From NCBI GenBank assembly GCA_963585895.1, contig OY757904.1, positions 23,910,559-23,974,558 on the forward strand: DNA of 64,000 bases, written 5' to 3'. A model generated the notes under the pieces. It saw only the letters and a list, made by a program, of their open reading frames with translations. It did no database searches and had not been told where the DNA came from. The position numbers and the translations under genes were made by a program. Of the stretch, positions 21,600 through 33,175 are shown piece after piece (position 1 is the first letter of the stretch; each line of letters begins with the position of its first letter). Source of the stretch: Sepioteuthis lessoniana (Eukaryota; Mollusca; Cephalopoda; Myopsida; Loliginidae).

Positions 21600-22030
21600 G
21601 AAGAACACACCAAATGAATCTTTATAAGACCCCTGCACCAACCAGTGTGCTGGACATGGCCCTAAACAATCTGATGAGGTTCCAATCCTGAAACTTTGAG
21701 GAACGGGAATTCTCCCTTTATTGCCATTACTCCAAAGTGCATTCTCACCTGAAGTGGTAGTACCTCTTAGGGTCCTACCTATGAGTCAAATAAAACAGTT
21801 TAACCATTTTCTATACTTGAAGCCGGTTAACTGTTTGCGAAACATGACTTTTAATTGAAATTATTTGTATTAGATTGTTATACTCGAGACCTTTTAACTG
21901 AGTAAAAACGAATGAAGAATGCTGAATAAAATTGTTAGTGTTTAATAGCAATACTTGAAGCCATTTAACTGAATGCAAATAACATTATACGTTACATAGT
22001 ACTACTCGGAACCATTTAACTGTGTGCAAA
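21600..22030 (+). mobile_element. Family B retroposon, diverged copy
   Basis: It has the head words gccctaaacaatctgatgag, attgccattactcc and gtggtagtacctcttaggg, then the unit-rich body (ttgaagcc followed by gtttaactg). No (aacc)n tail remains. Confidence 0.65.
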
Positions 22031-23220
22031 ATTATGAGTTCTAGCTTGTATAAAAAAAAAATTACGAATTGCGACGCTGCATAAAAAACTTATCCCATGA
22101 AGAGATCTCATTTTATGCGCATGTGACATCGAGGGTAGTCTAGCACTTGACCCTCCAAAAAATAAGTCCCAGCCAAGACTCCTATTTCGGGCATATGGTA
22201 AACCGGCAGATAATGTGGGGGTTAATTTGGGGCTAGACTGATCTCCGACGCTGGTAAGGGGGCACCAATTTACTTTCACATACACCACCAAGTCCTTTGT
22301 CTTCCTACAACCTCAGATGGCGGAAAAAACGAACTGCACGGTTAGAAAATATTAACTGCAGTCAAACATCCTAAATTCTCTTTTAATGTTTTAGGCTGGC
22401 GATAAGACGTTTTGTGAGGATTAATGAAAGCAATACGAAGCTGAAACAGATATGTGCAAAAGAAGACGACTCTATAGAAGAAACAATACAACCAATAGAT
22501 TTCAAAACAAGGGTGCCAACAGTAAGTATCAAACATACCTTTTCTTCTTTCTCCTTTTTTCTTCCTTTCTTTTTTTCTTTTACTTGAGAAAATGTCTAAG
22601 TCGCCCGACTGAAGCATGTAACAAAGTTCATTCACTAATTTACCATTGATGAAACAGAATATTTTCAGTTTCTCTCTTTCTTTTTGAGTACATATAACTT
22701 TCCAATGTGTAGGAAGGGTAGAAGGAAAAGAGTTTAAGTTGTACTTATCCTTGACGATGTTCAGGTTCCTTTCTTTACGGGCGAGTGACATCCGTAGAGT
22801 CAACTGGGTCAGCGACTCTTTCTGCTGACTTCTGTCCAAAGACTCTGTTCTACTCTTTTTACGGGAGATTTTCCCCGGAGTTGGCTGTTAACCGGGGTCT
22901 TTCTCCGCCGACTTCTGTCCCCAAACATAAGATTCTTTCCCAAATTTCTCTAACGGAAAAATGGCATTTTGGCGCTAAGGGTCTATGAGCGAATCATTTG
23001 ACTTTTTCTTTCTCCCACTATTTCAGTAGGTCATGATACTCAAGTGACCTGGATTCCTTTTTTTGTCCAACAGATTACAGGTCGTGGAGTACGGATAGCT
23101 TTGACTTTCATTCTCCTACCGTTTTAGCAGTCAGTTTTAGAGCCTGTTAATTCAAATACAGAAGGGTAGGGGAATTGAACTCCCCTTCCCGGGTGTCGGT
23201 AGCATACCACGTCACAGAAT
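22031..23220. other. No gene seen; possible tRNA-like remnant at the right end
   Basis: Pyrimidine-rich tracts lie at 22535-22590. On the minus strand near 23160-23215 a B-box-like gagttcaattcccc occurs without a complete tRNA fold. No gene is supported. Confidence 0.4.
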
Positions 23221-23224
23221 AAAC

Positions 23225-23657
23225 TATTCGCATACAATTTGTATGTTGTCCGGTCGGCTGGGGCAGCTGAATATACCGACAGCATCTCTACGGAGAAATA
23301 AGATCCTTCCAACGAGTGTTCTGGTAATGACACTAAACAATCTGATGGTGAGGCTCAAGTAATGTTCAAGCGGTGGGCGATGAGGAGTACCCCTTTATTA
23401 CCATAACTCCAAGGTCCTCTTTTGTTCGGGGTGGTAGAACTTGATAGGGTCCTATCTATCGGTTAAATAGAACTAATCTGTATACTTATGCTAAACTGAA
23501 TTGTTTGAAATAGAACAGTTTTTGACATATTAACTGTGTACTTATTCTAAACTGAATTATTTCAAATAGGACTGTTTATATGCATAGAAATGTATTTGGC
23601 AGTAAATAACATACTATGGATGATATGCCATAAAACCAAACCAAACCAAACCAAACG
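23225..23657 (+). mobile_element. Family B retroposon, near full length
   Basis: It has head (ggtcggctggggcagctgaa), middle (aatctgatggtgaggctc), unit body (ctaaactgaattgtttgaaa) and the end signature (ttggcagtaaataacatac, atgccataaaaccaaacc) with a tail of repeated ccaaa at 23635-23655. A (TA)n array follows at once. Confidence 0.78.
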
Positions 23658-23658
23658 A

Positions 23659-23697
<39 letters not shown>
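23658..23697. repeat. (TA)n microsatellite
   Basis: A TA run abutting the tail of the family B copy. Confidence 0.95.
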
Positions 23698-23700
<3 letters not shown>

Positions 23701-23929
23701 GTCGGCATAGAATATCCTATGTGATGCACGAATAACTCAGCAGACAACTAAATTTGCCTCGAATCACCTCACCCAAATAACAACCTTACGTTTCTATAAA
23801 TATCTATAATAAATATTTGTAAGTCTTTGAATATTTTGTCCAAGATCAGAGTTTATTGACTCCACTTGTTTCTATTTCCCCGATTTAGGTTTAACTCCAA
23901 TAATCTGTTGGCAGGGATATAATCATCGT

Positions 23930-24170
23930 TATCAATCGTGTTGACAGCACAGACTACCTCTCTCGTCACCCGCACCTGTTTTTCATCGCTTGTGGTCAGT
24001 CTTCTCGATTGCATCCCATATCGGCATCGACATGATAAGTTCTTCTGATCGGTTAAGCTTGGTGTGTCCATGTGTAAGAGTCCATAAGTGAATGTCGCTT
24101 ATGAATTCCTTCTTACTCTACACGCATGTCTTTTTTTGTTTTTTTTTTTATGCTGCATCCAGGATTTGTT
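23930..24170 (-). mobile_element. Decayed RTE-like LINE 3' end
   Basis: The complement lines up loosely with the C-terminal region at 45.05-45.24 kb: ctacctctctcgtcaccc, catcccatatcggcatcg, gtccatgtgtaagagtcc and cgcttatgaattcc occur in the same order and spacing. The 72-codon open frame at 23853-24071 overlaps it, and I do not regard that frame as a separate gene. Confidence 0.55.
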
Positions 24171-24473
24171 CAAACCAGCAGGTAGTGTTATAATACAGTA
24201 GTACTGACATGACAACTACCAGGACCCCACCCCATATTTTATTAGAGGGATCAGATTTTCTATATGATCGACAAATTATTGCAATAAACTAGCTACTTGA
24301 GCTTACAGTGGGGGATATACTAAACATGAATTAAAAATGAAAGCAACGTTAATTTTCTTCGGAATATTCCTATTTTCATTCAGCTCATTTATTCCAGATT
24401 TTTTTATGAATTAGTCGAAGTAATTTTAAAATTCCATTTTGATTTGGAATATAGTTTGCTGTGGTTATGATAA
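24171..24473. other. No gene seen
   Basis: AT-rich sequence between a decayed LINE and a minisatellite. No features were recognised. Confidence 0.4.
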
Positions 24474-24950
24474 GGCTGTGCTGTTATTTCGAAATAGCTA
24501 TGCTGTAATTTTCATAAAGCATTGATGTCATTTTGATATAGCTTTGCTGTCATTTTGATAAAGCTATGCTGTCATTTTCATAAAGATGTGTGTCATTTTA
24601 ATATAGCTTTGTTGTCATTTTCATAAAGATGTGTGTCATTTTAATATAGCTATGCTGCAATTTCAATAAAGCTCTGCTGTCATTTTAATATAGCCGTGTT
24701 GACATTTTGATAAAGCTATGCTGTCATTTTCATAAAGCTTTGCTGTCATTTTAATGTAGCTATGCTGCAATTTTCATAAAGCTGTGCTGTCATTTTGATA
24801 TAGCTCTGTTGACATTTTGATAAAGCTGTGTTGTCATTTTGACATAGTTGTGTTTGACATTTTCATAAAGAGCACTGTCATTTTGATAAAGCAGTGCAGT
24901 TATTTCGATAAATATATGCTTTCATTTTGATAAAGTGGTGCTGTTATTTT
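24474..24950. repeat. Minisatellite, about 21-bp unit, about 22 copies
   Basis: Units follow the pattern gctgtcattttgataaagct with variation at a few fixed positions (gata, cata, aata; atagct, aaagct). Many neighbours alternate between a tatagct and a taaagct ending, suggesting an older 42-bp dimer. Units are diverged, so the array is not freshly expanded. All units share a tcatttt core. Confidence 0.88.
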
Positions 24951-25258
24951 CTTTCAATAGTTAACACCTTCTTTGTGATTACATGTCAGATTAGGGGACG
25001 AAAAAATCACAGGAAACTATAACTATGGTGTATAGATGGTGTTGCACTTGCAGAATATAGTGTTTCGTTCATATCAAAACGTCTTGAAAAAATTTTTTTA
25101 AAAATTTTACCAACCTATTCAGAGGGAGAATAGAAATAATTCTTGTCAACATTTTATCATATAAATTGCACAATTATGCAAACACCTTCTTTAAAATTTC
25201 TGAATTTCAAATAGAATTTAAATAATGTTTCAGTAATTATACTTTTTGACCCCACTCA

Positions 25259-25259
<1 letters not shown>

Positions 25260-25296
<37 letters not shown>
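25260..25296. repeat. (TA)n microsatellite
   Basis: A pure TA run in AT-rich sequence. Confidence 0.95.
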
Positions 25297-25299
<3 letters not shown>

Positions 25300-25756
25300 C
25301 TTCATATAATTAAATCTAACTTTGCTATTAATCTTATATTGATGACATTTAATTTCATTTAAACGAACTTATGCATAAGAGTAGATGGGCGACTACTCCG
25401 CCAATAAAGGACGTGCGTTACCGAATCTAAAAATAACAAAAATACGCTTGTGTGTCATTTTTTCCATGAATATTTTTCTGTTTTACTACTAAAAGCTAGT
25501 GAGTGTAAATAGACCAAATCCCCAGCACTAGTCTGAAGAAATCTAGCAGTCTTAGGAGAGAAACGAATCAAAAATATCTGTCACAAATTTCACGATAGTA
25601 ACCAAGTCTTATCATCGAAAGAGTTTCAGGATTGACACAAATGTAAGCATTTTAAAGAAATAATAAAATATCTATATACACTGTACACAAATTAATACTC
25701 ACTTAACCTGTCCTTAGTAAACAATTGCTCTTCTCCAAAAGAACAAGTGAAAAGGA
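25297..25756. other. No gene seen
   Basis: AT-rich sequence without recognised features. Confidence 0.4.
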
Positions 25757-26288
25757 TGTTATATAATAGCCGAGGGATTTCGGTTCATGCCTTTGAGTTT
25801 AGTTAGGCTGAGAACCTTTCGACTCAGCACATGGGTTAGTTAGGTGCAACATTGAGGCAGGTGTTAACGCGGGCGCGCGCGGGTGGATGGAGGTGTCACT
25901 CAGATGTTATAATAGTCCGAGACGAAACGCGGTGACAGGGTGCGGGTGACGTCACGCACCGGAAGCGCGTGGATGTTTGTGTGAGAATTTGAAAGAGAGT
26001 CGGAAACTAGACACCAAACGAGAAGGATCGACTTTTGGAGCTCGCAGACGCGAAGCGAACTTGCGCTCGAGTTGGGTGCCAAATGAATAAGGGAGCATAA
26101 AAGATTGTGTCTCTCCTCCTTACGTCGAAACCTTTAACTCAAAGTTAATAAAAAGGTTTCGTACCTGAACAAGAAGTCGTTACGTGTTTTCGAATTTCGA
26201 GATTCATATGTTCTATTGTCATGAACATTATATGTCCATTTAGCACATATAATGTTCATGACATAGCGTTAATTGCGATTATGGTACA
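25757..26288 (+). mobile_element. Solo LTR, about 532 bp (same family as 37157-37708)
   Basis: It starts tgttatataatagccgag and ends atggtaca, with TG and CA termini. A second copy at 37157-37708 matches it from end to end. The middle is CpG-rich (gcgggcgcgcgcggg) and shares the word gtgacgtcacgcaccgga with the second copy. No internal retroelement genes adjoin it, so it is a solo LTR. The two copies are clearly diverged, which indicates age. Near its right end is a perfect 19-bp inverted repeat (26218-26265). Minus-strand open frames here are shadows. Confidence 0.78.
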
Positions 26289-26650
26289 AGAAAAGTTTGT
26301 TTCAAATTGACATCCTGTTATTTCTTTTAATTTTTTGTTTTATTTTTTAAAACATTTTAACATTAATTTTTTTTTATAAACATACTTGGAAAACTCCTGT
26401 GTTACAATACTGAATTTTATTTCATTACGAGATAGTTATGCATATTTTCCTAGCAACTTTCATTCCACCCCTGTAACAGTCGTAATTTACATCTTATTTC
26501 AGAGGTATTTTCTAAAAACAACTTGTTATTCTACGAACGTTGATTAAACATCAAGGTTAGAAAAAAAAATAGGCTTCAACGATTTTCGGACTTGCATTCA
26601 TTATAATTTGGAGACGATGTTACAATGACAACACCTTCCTATTTCTTCCA
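26289..26650. other. No gene seen
   Basis: T-rich, AT-rich sequence without recognised features. Confidence 0.4.
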
Positions 26651-26912
26651 CTAAAGAAATACTGCGGGGTGTCCTCATAGTGTAATGGTTAAAGCGATGG
26701 ACTGCGGAATCAGAGTAAGCGAGTTCGTGTTCCAGTCGCGCTATTACGTTCAGTTTCGGACAAATACCCTTGGGAAAAGGTAGGAACACCCTTATCCTTC
26801 CAGCTATGGGTTAAATAGTACCACTACTGTTCTTCTTGGAGAATGGCTTTGGCATTAAATAACCTACAATGGTTGATATGTCATTAAACAAAGAAACCAA
26901 ACCTAAAGAAAT
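26651..26912 (+). mobile_element. tRNA-headed SINE family E, full length, target duplication
   Basis: Direct repeats ctaaagaaat at 26651-26660 and 26903-26912 flank the element. The head is a close tRNA mimic: A box catagtgtaatggttaaagc and B-box region gagttcgtgttccagtc. The centre (acccttgggaaaaggtagga, ccagctatgggttaaatagt) is the block seen in family C. The end, tttggcattaaataacctac plus ggttgatatgtcattaaac, is the family B end signature. It is therefore a three-part element with a head, a shared centre and a tail shared with family B. Confidence 0.88.
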
Positions 26913-27480
26913 CCTAATGAACAAGATTAATAATCATTGTCAATACTTGTTATTAGGCTGTTTTTATAGATCACTAAGTAATTTTATAGATCACGAAGTA
27001 ATCACGAGAAAATAAAAGATATTTGTTAATTAGATCGCCATATAAACAGGAGTTCATATATATAAGAAACATAATGTTGGGAAAATTATCCCAGAAAATC
27101 ATTTCTAAGCTCTCAAGATTTCTCAAGGAATAGAAAAATGATAAAAAGAAAGACATTCTATGTTTTCTGCTGTTTTAACCAAATTGAATTAAAAGAAAAA
27201 GAAGTGAGCGGCAGACATACGAACTGTCGTACTGATAATGCAGTCAAATACTTCTTATATAGTTTTATTTGATTCTAACTTTTTGAAAGAAAATACTTAA
27301 CACATTATACTGAAATTTACTTCAGTTAGAAGAAATTTTGACTTTTTGATATTTGATAATCTTTTACGAGAAATCATAGCTCCCCAAAAACATTCATATC
27401 CCCTTCGGTAAAACTCAGAATAAGCTGTCTGTATCTACTGCAAAGGTGAAAGATCGCCACCCGTTAAAAATATCACACAA
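26913..27480. other. No gene seen
   Basis: AT-rich sequence. It includes a short direct repeat of tagatcac with aagtaat near 26970-26995. No gene is supported. Confidence 0.4.
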
Positions 27481-27486
27481 AATTGC

Positions 27487-27745
27487 ATCTGGTGGTGAGG
27501 CTCCAGTTCTAGAGCAATGGGTATATTGGAGTAATGATTCATTGGCATTACACAGAGGCAATCTCTGAGTTAAATTGCTAGTTAAACATTTTGGGTCAAA
27601 GAAATCTGTTTCGAAATAGATTAGTGTTAGATTGCAATGTTTGATACCATATAACTGTTAATTTATTAAAAATACTTACTTGAAGCTATAATTATTTACT
27701 AAGAATTGATTAGCTATTAAAACAATACAACCGTGTGCAAAAATT
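27487..27745 (+). mobile_element. Family B fragment, diverged
   Basis: It has the words ctggtggtgaggctccagtt, attggcattacacagaggc and, in the body, ttgataccatataactgtt. No tail. Weak but in the right order. Confidence 0.5.
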
Positions 27746-28357
27746 GATTATTATTATTGATGTGGACCCAAAGTCGGTACACAGAAGGAAAACACGGAAC
27801 ACGGTTTAGAGGTAAGAAAGATATATTTACAAAAGTTACAAAGGATAGGGTCCAATATTGGTAGTCGTACTTCTAGTACTCTTGTTCTACTGCTACTGCA
27901 GGCTCCCGGTATTAGGGTACTACTACGATAGTAATATAGTACTGGAGGAGTCCATGATGCAAGTAAGTTCCGGTCTCACAACAATTATATAGAAATAATT
28001 ACTTTAAGTCCTAATTGTGTATAACTTATTGGTATTAGATACGAATTATTGTATTTATAAAACTGTAGGCAAATTATATGGATGAGAAAATAATACTTGA
28101 TACATAACTGAAAACTCTTCAAAACAACGTAAATATAAATGTGGACGTATAATGAACGCAATTCCCTAACCTAAGACATAAAATAATCCTCGAATGTTTG
28201 ACATGTCATTAAAATCAATCGAACTATACAAGAATATTATTTTACTGTGAAGTGAATACTGATTGCTTATATATTGTTTGATCGTAAATTACCTTTTTAA
28301 AGGGTTTATTCATTCTCTTTTTTATATGAATAAAATATATATCACCCGATATGTGTC

Positions 28358-28361
<4 letters not shown>
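27746..28361. other. No gene seen; unclassified GC-richer patch 27770-27965
   Basis: The 27770-27965 patch has many gta/tac words and no open frame of note. It may be part of an unidentified repeat. Confidence 0.35.

Positions 28362-28411
<50 letters not shown>
28362..28411. repeat. (TA)n microsatellite
   Basis: A pure TA run of about 25 units. Confidence 0.95.
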
Positions 28412-28412
<1 letters not shown>

Positions 28413-29564
28413 CAAATGAAATGCTTTATTTAATATGGCAGAGATTTTTCATCTCGTATTTTGGTAAAAATAACCCTTGTAAAATGTTATTGATTCATGG
28501 GACTCTATGAATTTTTTCGTTGGTCTTTTTGCAGTTGATATATACTATCCACTTCAAAACAAACCTAAAAACAATTGATTGAAACTCTAGTACTCTCACC
28601 AGTATTTTACATGAGTTTTTGATTAGATTGATTTATATTTCTACTCAAGATGAAAATAATCAATAGACTGCATACTTCAGACTTGCCACCTGAAGGATAT
28701 TTACCAATTCAAACTGGTTGTTAGAAGTCTTTATACGACCAATGCAGACTGTCAGACTTATCCTCCTTACATGGAAAAATTCTATTTCCATCTGTCATTG
28801 TATTTTCCTGTTCTAAACTTATAATACTGTTGATAAAATTGCTTTTATCAAGAATAGATATCTTCTGTCAATTGAATATATTGACACAAATAATTACTTT
28901 GTTAAAACAGATCTCTTCTCCACTTCCATCCCGGTTAGAATCAAGCTCAAACAGTTTCGCCAACGATTCTTTGGCATAAACGGTTAAATTCTCAAATACC
29001 TGCTCATCGCATCAAGGGTTTTTACTAGCTACAATTCAAAAAGAGATAACGAAATGGGTGCAGTTTACAGTTTTTATATGCAAATCGACCAAGCTTGTGT
29101 TGAAAATAATTCACCGAAATGCTCTCACATCCTGTGTCTGACAGTCAAATGCAGCTTTGCATCTCAAGTGCAGATTTTATTTCAGCATCAGCAAAATCCT
29201 TAACTCTTCACAAAGTTCAATAATGAGATTTCCTTGGGTGATTTACATTTAATCTTTGTTTATAGACTGACCACTACGTGTCTTCCTTTCGGTATATTTA
29301 ACACTGACACTCGTTGAAGGACATAATATTTAATGGCAAAGCCTGGGATGGTGAACCTGACTAGAAATTAGTGAAAATCGCTGCTCATAAACGATCACTT
29401 CTTCAGCTGTAAGAATCTGTAAAACTGTGTTTTTCCTTTGAATGTAACCCTCTTGAAAAGATTTTTAAAAAAGAATACTGATCCGTTTTATGAAAATAAC
29501 TTAAAAAAACATTTGTCTTAATGATTATTTTAATTTTTAATGTTATTTTTATTTAACTTCTTTG
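28412..29564. other. No gene seen
   Basis: AT-rich sequence up to the start of the LINE pile-up. No element or exon was recognised. Confidence 0.45.
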
Positions 29565-29567
29565 AGA

Positions 29568-30024
29568 GTTCCCCCCTGCCCGTGTTAGCTGATGCTTTTT
29601 CACTGGAGTCTGAGTGACAGGAAGTCTCCCCGCCAAGTTTCCAGAAGTCTTCTCCAAATTCTGGCTGATCTTAATATTGCTGTAGTCTAGATGGTTTTTA
29701 CTTGTCCTCTGATTTTAAAAGACATTCAGTTCTTTACCAACCGTTTGGGGAATGATCCAACACTCTAATTACAATTGACATCACCATAACTTTCACGTTC
29801 CATAATTGTTTAGTTCTAAAGCAAGTTTTAGATACTTATCTCATTTTCTGTTTCTTTTAATTTTTCTGAGGTCCGCTGGTATAGTAAAATCGACAATGGC
29901 AGGTTCTCTTTTATTCATTGGGTATCACTAGTTCTGATCGTCTGGCCGAGATTTGGGAATTCTTTGTATCACTCATGTGGTACTCATTCTCCTGGAAGGA
30001 TTCTGGGTTGTGCATATACCAGTT
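29568..30024 (-). mobile_element. R4-like LINE 3' end, minus strand (pile-up copy 1)
   Basis: The reverse complement runs from WYMHNP-region text (complement of tgggttgtgcatatacca) through the nuclease block approach, FAVPADHRI region and VETIQTT region to agctgatg. Stops are present. Its 5' end on the right abuts a (TTC)n(TTA)n tract that is the tail of the next copy. Confidence 0.8.
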
Positions 30025-30054
30025 CTTCTTCTTCTTCTTCTTCTTCTTCTTCTT

Positions 30055-30114
<60 letters not shown>

Positions 30115-30115
30115 T
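30025..30115. repeat. (TTC)n(TTA)n tract, tail of next LINE copy
   Basis: About 19 TTC units are followed by about 10 TTA units. The TTA side joins the 3' end of a minus-strand LINE, so it is that copy's (TAA)n tail. The TTC part is an added expansion. The long S, L or F runs in all frames come from this. Confidence 0.92.
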
Positions 30116-30550
30116 ACTCCTTTACTGTTTTTCCCATCAGTTTTAGCCGATGGTCTTTCACTGGAGTTTGGGTGACAGCAAGTCTCCTCAAGTCTCCAGG
30201 ACTCTTCTCAGTATTCTGGCCATTCCTAATAATTTAGTAGTTCGCATGGTCTCTACTCGTCCACCAACTTCCAAGTCCTCTAGTCCCTTTAGTAATCCTC
30301 TAGTTACTGTTCCATACGCACCAATCACAATTAGTATAATTGTCACCTTCACGTTCTTTCAATAACCTTGCAAAGTCGAGGTACTTATCCTTCTTTTCAC
30401 ATTCTTTCAGTTTTTATTCTCTGGTCAGCCGGGACAGCAAAATTCAAAATTTTGCAAATTCTCTTTTTTTTTTATTGATTATTATAAGGTCTGTTCTTAT
30501 GGCCAAGATTAGGTTATCCGTCTGTAAATCAAAGTCCCATAGGAGTTTAT
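30116..30550 (-). mobile_element. R4-like LINE 3' end, minus strand (copy 2)
   Basis: The reverse complement gives the VETIRTT, VTIILIVIGAYGTVTRGL and FAVPADQRI-like regions back to the nuclease approach. The order is the same as in copy 1. The copy is truncated at about 30550. Confidence 0.8.
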
Positions 30551-30559
30551 GTGAGTTAT

Positions 30560-30672
30560 TTTCTGGGACAGTATTCTGGCTGTTCTCAATAATGCTGTAG
30601 TTTGGAGGGTCTCAACTCGTTCCCCAACTTTCAAGTCTTCCAGTCACTTTAATAATCATTTAGTTACTTACT
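30560..30672 (-). mobile_element. R4-like LINE internal fragment (copy 3)
   Basis: A 110-bp piece matching only the VETLQTTALLRTARIL region and its approach, between copy 2 and the (TTA)n tail of copy 4. Confidence 0.65.
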
Positions 30673-30673
30673 A

Positions 30674-30707
<34 letters not shown>

Positions 30708-30981
30708 TACTCCTCTTGAGTTTTTCACATCAGCGATAACCGATGGTCTTTCACTGGAGTTTGAATGACAGCAAGTCCCCTCAATTCTCCCGGACTCTTC
30801 TCAGTATTCTGGTCGTTATCAACAATGCTGTAGTTTGGATGATCCCTACTCGTCAGTCAACTTCCAAATCCTCCAGTCCCTTTAATAATCCTTTAGTTAC
30901 TGGATCAAAAGCATCAATCATGATTGGTATAATTGTCACCTTCATGTTCCATAGTTTTTTCAAGTCCCTAGCAAGGTCCAG
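30673..30981 (-). mobile_element. R4-like LINE 3' end with (TAA)n tail, minus strand (copy 4)
   Basis: A (TTA)n run at 30677-30705 is the tail. The text then reads backwards through catcagcg, ggactcttctcagtattctg, the VTIIPIMIDAFDPVTKGL region and the ARDLKKLWN region. Truncated at 30981, where the tail of the next copy begins. Confidence 0.82.
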
Positions 30982-30982
<1 letters not shown>

Positions 30983-31033
<51 letters not shown>

Positions 31034-31998
31034 CTTTACGAGTTTTTCACACAAGCGTTAGCCGATGGTTCCTCACTGGAGTTTGAGTGACAGCAAGTTT
31101 CCACAGATTTCCTGTATTCTTCCCAGTAGTCAGGCGAATCTCAATAAAACATTAGTTCGGATGGTCTCAACTCGTCCTCTAATTTCCAAGTCCCCTAGTC
31201 CTTGTACCAATCGTTTGCTGACTGTACCAAGAGCACTAATTACAAAAGGTATCACCGTTACTTTCATGTTTTTTTTTTATTTCACTAGAAAGGTGTGATT
31301 ACTTATCCTTATTTTCACTTTCCTTAAATTTTACTCTGTGGTCGCTCGGGACAGTAAAGTCCTTAATTGGGCAAGTTCTCTTTTTTTTGTTGATTATTAC
31401 TAGTTCTGATCATCTAATCGAGATTAGGTGATCCACTTGTATCTCATAATCCTTGAGGATTAAGTGAGTCTCAATTTCCTGGACAGATTTTGGGTTGTGC
31501 ATATACCATCTATTCGCATGGTCAAATTCCCAGTTGATCACCTTGACCACCCAGTCTTGCTTAGTCTTATACTCTTTCCGTACAAGATTGCAATATTCTC
31601 TTTATTAAGGATTGTTTATTCCGATCCTATCACCTCAAAACCTTCATCTACTGTTTAGTGGCGTCTTTTCTATTCTTGTTTTCATATAATTGGTCCTTAT
31701 GACGTCGTTTTGAGCTGTTATTAGTTGAAATTCGGTTTCTTCCTTGAGGTTTCAATATTTTTTAACCACGTCCACGTTTTCTCATGTCCGATGACATTTT
31801 TTAAAAAACGTCCATACACTTGTTTTTCTTCCCATTTTTGTTTTCTGGAAATTTTTGTTCTGTTGATGCTTGTGTTATCAGTATTGTTTCTGGTGGCTGT
31901 CATCAGTCTTCCTCCGTGGTTTTCTATGAAATCCTCAAATCATTGTATAGAGACATCATTGCTATCTTCAATGCAGGCAACTCCTCTTCCTTCAACTG
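30983..31998 (-). mobile_element. R4-like LINE, 1 kb, with (TAA)n tail, minus strand (copy 5)
   Basis: A (TTA)n tail lies at 30983-31031. The reverse complement covers the C-terminus, the nuclease approach, a degraded knuckle region, then an open part at 31903-31721 with MTATRNNTDN and RKQKWEEKQVYGRF, back to the GGRGVACIEDS region at 31990. Its 5' end faces the 5' end of the plus-strand copy at 32.06 kb, separated by about 60 bp. Frames are broken. Confidence 0.82.
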
Positions 31999-32059
31999 GA
32001 CAATACTCAGAGTAAAATGTAAAAACCGTTTTAGTTCAGATAATTCAGTTTCTCATAAG

Positions 32060-32402
32060 TACGCAGTTGTCGATTTTGCTGTCCCGGCAGACCACAGAAT
32101 AAAACTGAATGGATCTGAAGAGAGAGATAAGTACCTCGACCTTGCTAGAGAATTGAAAAAAATCTATGGAACATGAAGGTGACAATTATACCAATTGTGA
32201 TTGGTGCTTTTGGTACGGTAACTAAAGGATTGTTAAAGGGCCTGGAAGATTTAGAAGTTGGCGGCCTTGTGGAGACCATCCAAACAACAGCATTACTGAA
32301 AACTGCCAGAATACTGAGAAGAGTCCTGGAGACTTGAGGAGACTTACTGTCACTCAATCTCCCGTGAAAACCATCAGCGTAAGCTGATGTGAAAAACTCA
32401 AA

Positions 32403-32450
<48 letters not shown>
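32060..32450 (+). mobile_element. R4-like LINE 3' end with (TAA)n tail, plus strand (copy 6)
   Basis: It starts at the VDFAVPADHRIKLN region and includes YLDLARELKK, VTIIPIVIGAFGTVTKGL and VETIQTTALLKTARILRRV. The tail has TAA repeats at 32405-32440, turning into tgataa units. One frame change separates the two halves. Confidence 0.87.
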
Positions 32451-32452
<2 letters not shown>

Positions 32453-32454
32453 AA

Positions 32455-33168
32455 TTACGACTCGAAAACTACGTAGAAAAACGCAGAGAAATACCGATTA
32501 CAGTCATCAGAAATAATTCTGACAAGAAGACTAACAGATCGACAATAACCAGAAAACAAAAATGGTAGGAGAAACAACTTCATGAGCGTTTTAAAAGGCT
32601 TATAAGCAAAATATCATACGAGAAAAACAGGACCTGGCTAAGAAAAGGAAAAACTGAATCTCCCTTCAAAGTAGCACAAAACAACGCCATAAGAACCAAC
32701 CATATCAAAGCGAGAATAGATAAGACGCAACTAAATACCAAATGTAGGTTATGTGGTGAGAAAGACAAAACGATCAATCACATAAGCGAATGCAGCAAAA
32801 TAGCACAGAAAGAATATAAGACGAGACACGATTGGGAAGACAAATTGATCCACTGGGAGTTATGATAGAAATTTAAAACTGACCATCAGAACAAACGGTA
32901 TATGCACAACCCAGCATCTTGCAAGTGAATGGAATAAACTGTGGAATATGCAGGTGAAAATTATACCAGTCGGGATTGGTGCTTTTGGTACAGTCACCAA
33001 AGGATTATTAAAGCGAGTGGAGGAATTAGAATTAAGAAAACGAGTGGAGACCATTCAAACTACATTATTGAGAACGGCCAGAATACCGAGAAGAGTCCTG
33101 GAGATGTGAGGAGACTTGTTGTCACTCAAACCCCAGTGAAAACCATCAGCTGGAACTGATGTGAAAAA
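32455..33168 (+). mobile_element. R4-like LINE, internally deleted, plus strand (copy 7)
   Basis: It begins directly after the previous tail at the RLENYVEKRREI-like region. It then has RKQKW, the knuckle (CRLCGEKDKTINHISECSK, with a 3-bp loss) and the WYMHNPA region, then skips the nuclease block and resumes at LWNMQVKIIPVGIGAFGTVTK to the end at about 33168. The deletion is like the one in the 10.9-12.98 kb copy but larger. Confidence 0.8.
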
Positions 33169-33175
33169 CAACAGG

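Noticed and set aside
22342-22839. 165-codon minus-strand frame
   Set aside because: The composition follows polypyrimidine tracts (K/R-rich runs) and no motif is recognised.
25900-26082. Minus-strand frame sharing ALPVRDVTRTLSP with 37240-37440
   Set aside because: The shared residues come from the CpG-rich core of the two solo LTRs, not from a conserved gene.
26665-26745. Candidate tRNA gene with good A box
   Set aside because: It is the head of a SINE with centre, tail and target duplication, and has a second copy at 59.1 kb.
29918-30237. Plus-strand frames with long F, L or S runs
   Set aside because: These are (TTC)n(TTA)n translations plus the antisense of minus-strand LINE copies.
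30743-31298. Plus-strand frames of 77 to 115 codons in the LINE pile-up
   Set aside because: They are antisense shadows of minus-strand LINE copies, repeating the same residues (for example NNPLVTV) in each copy.
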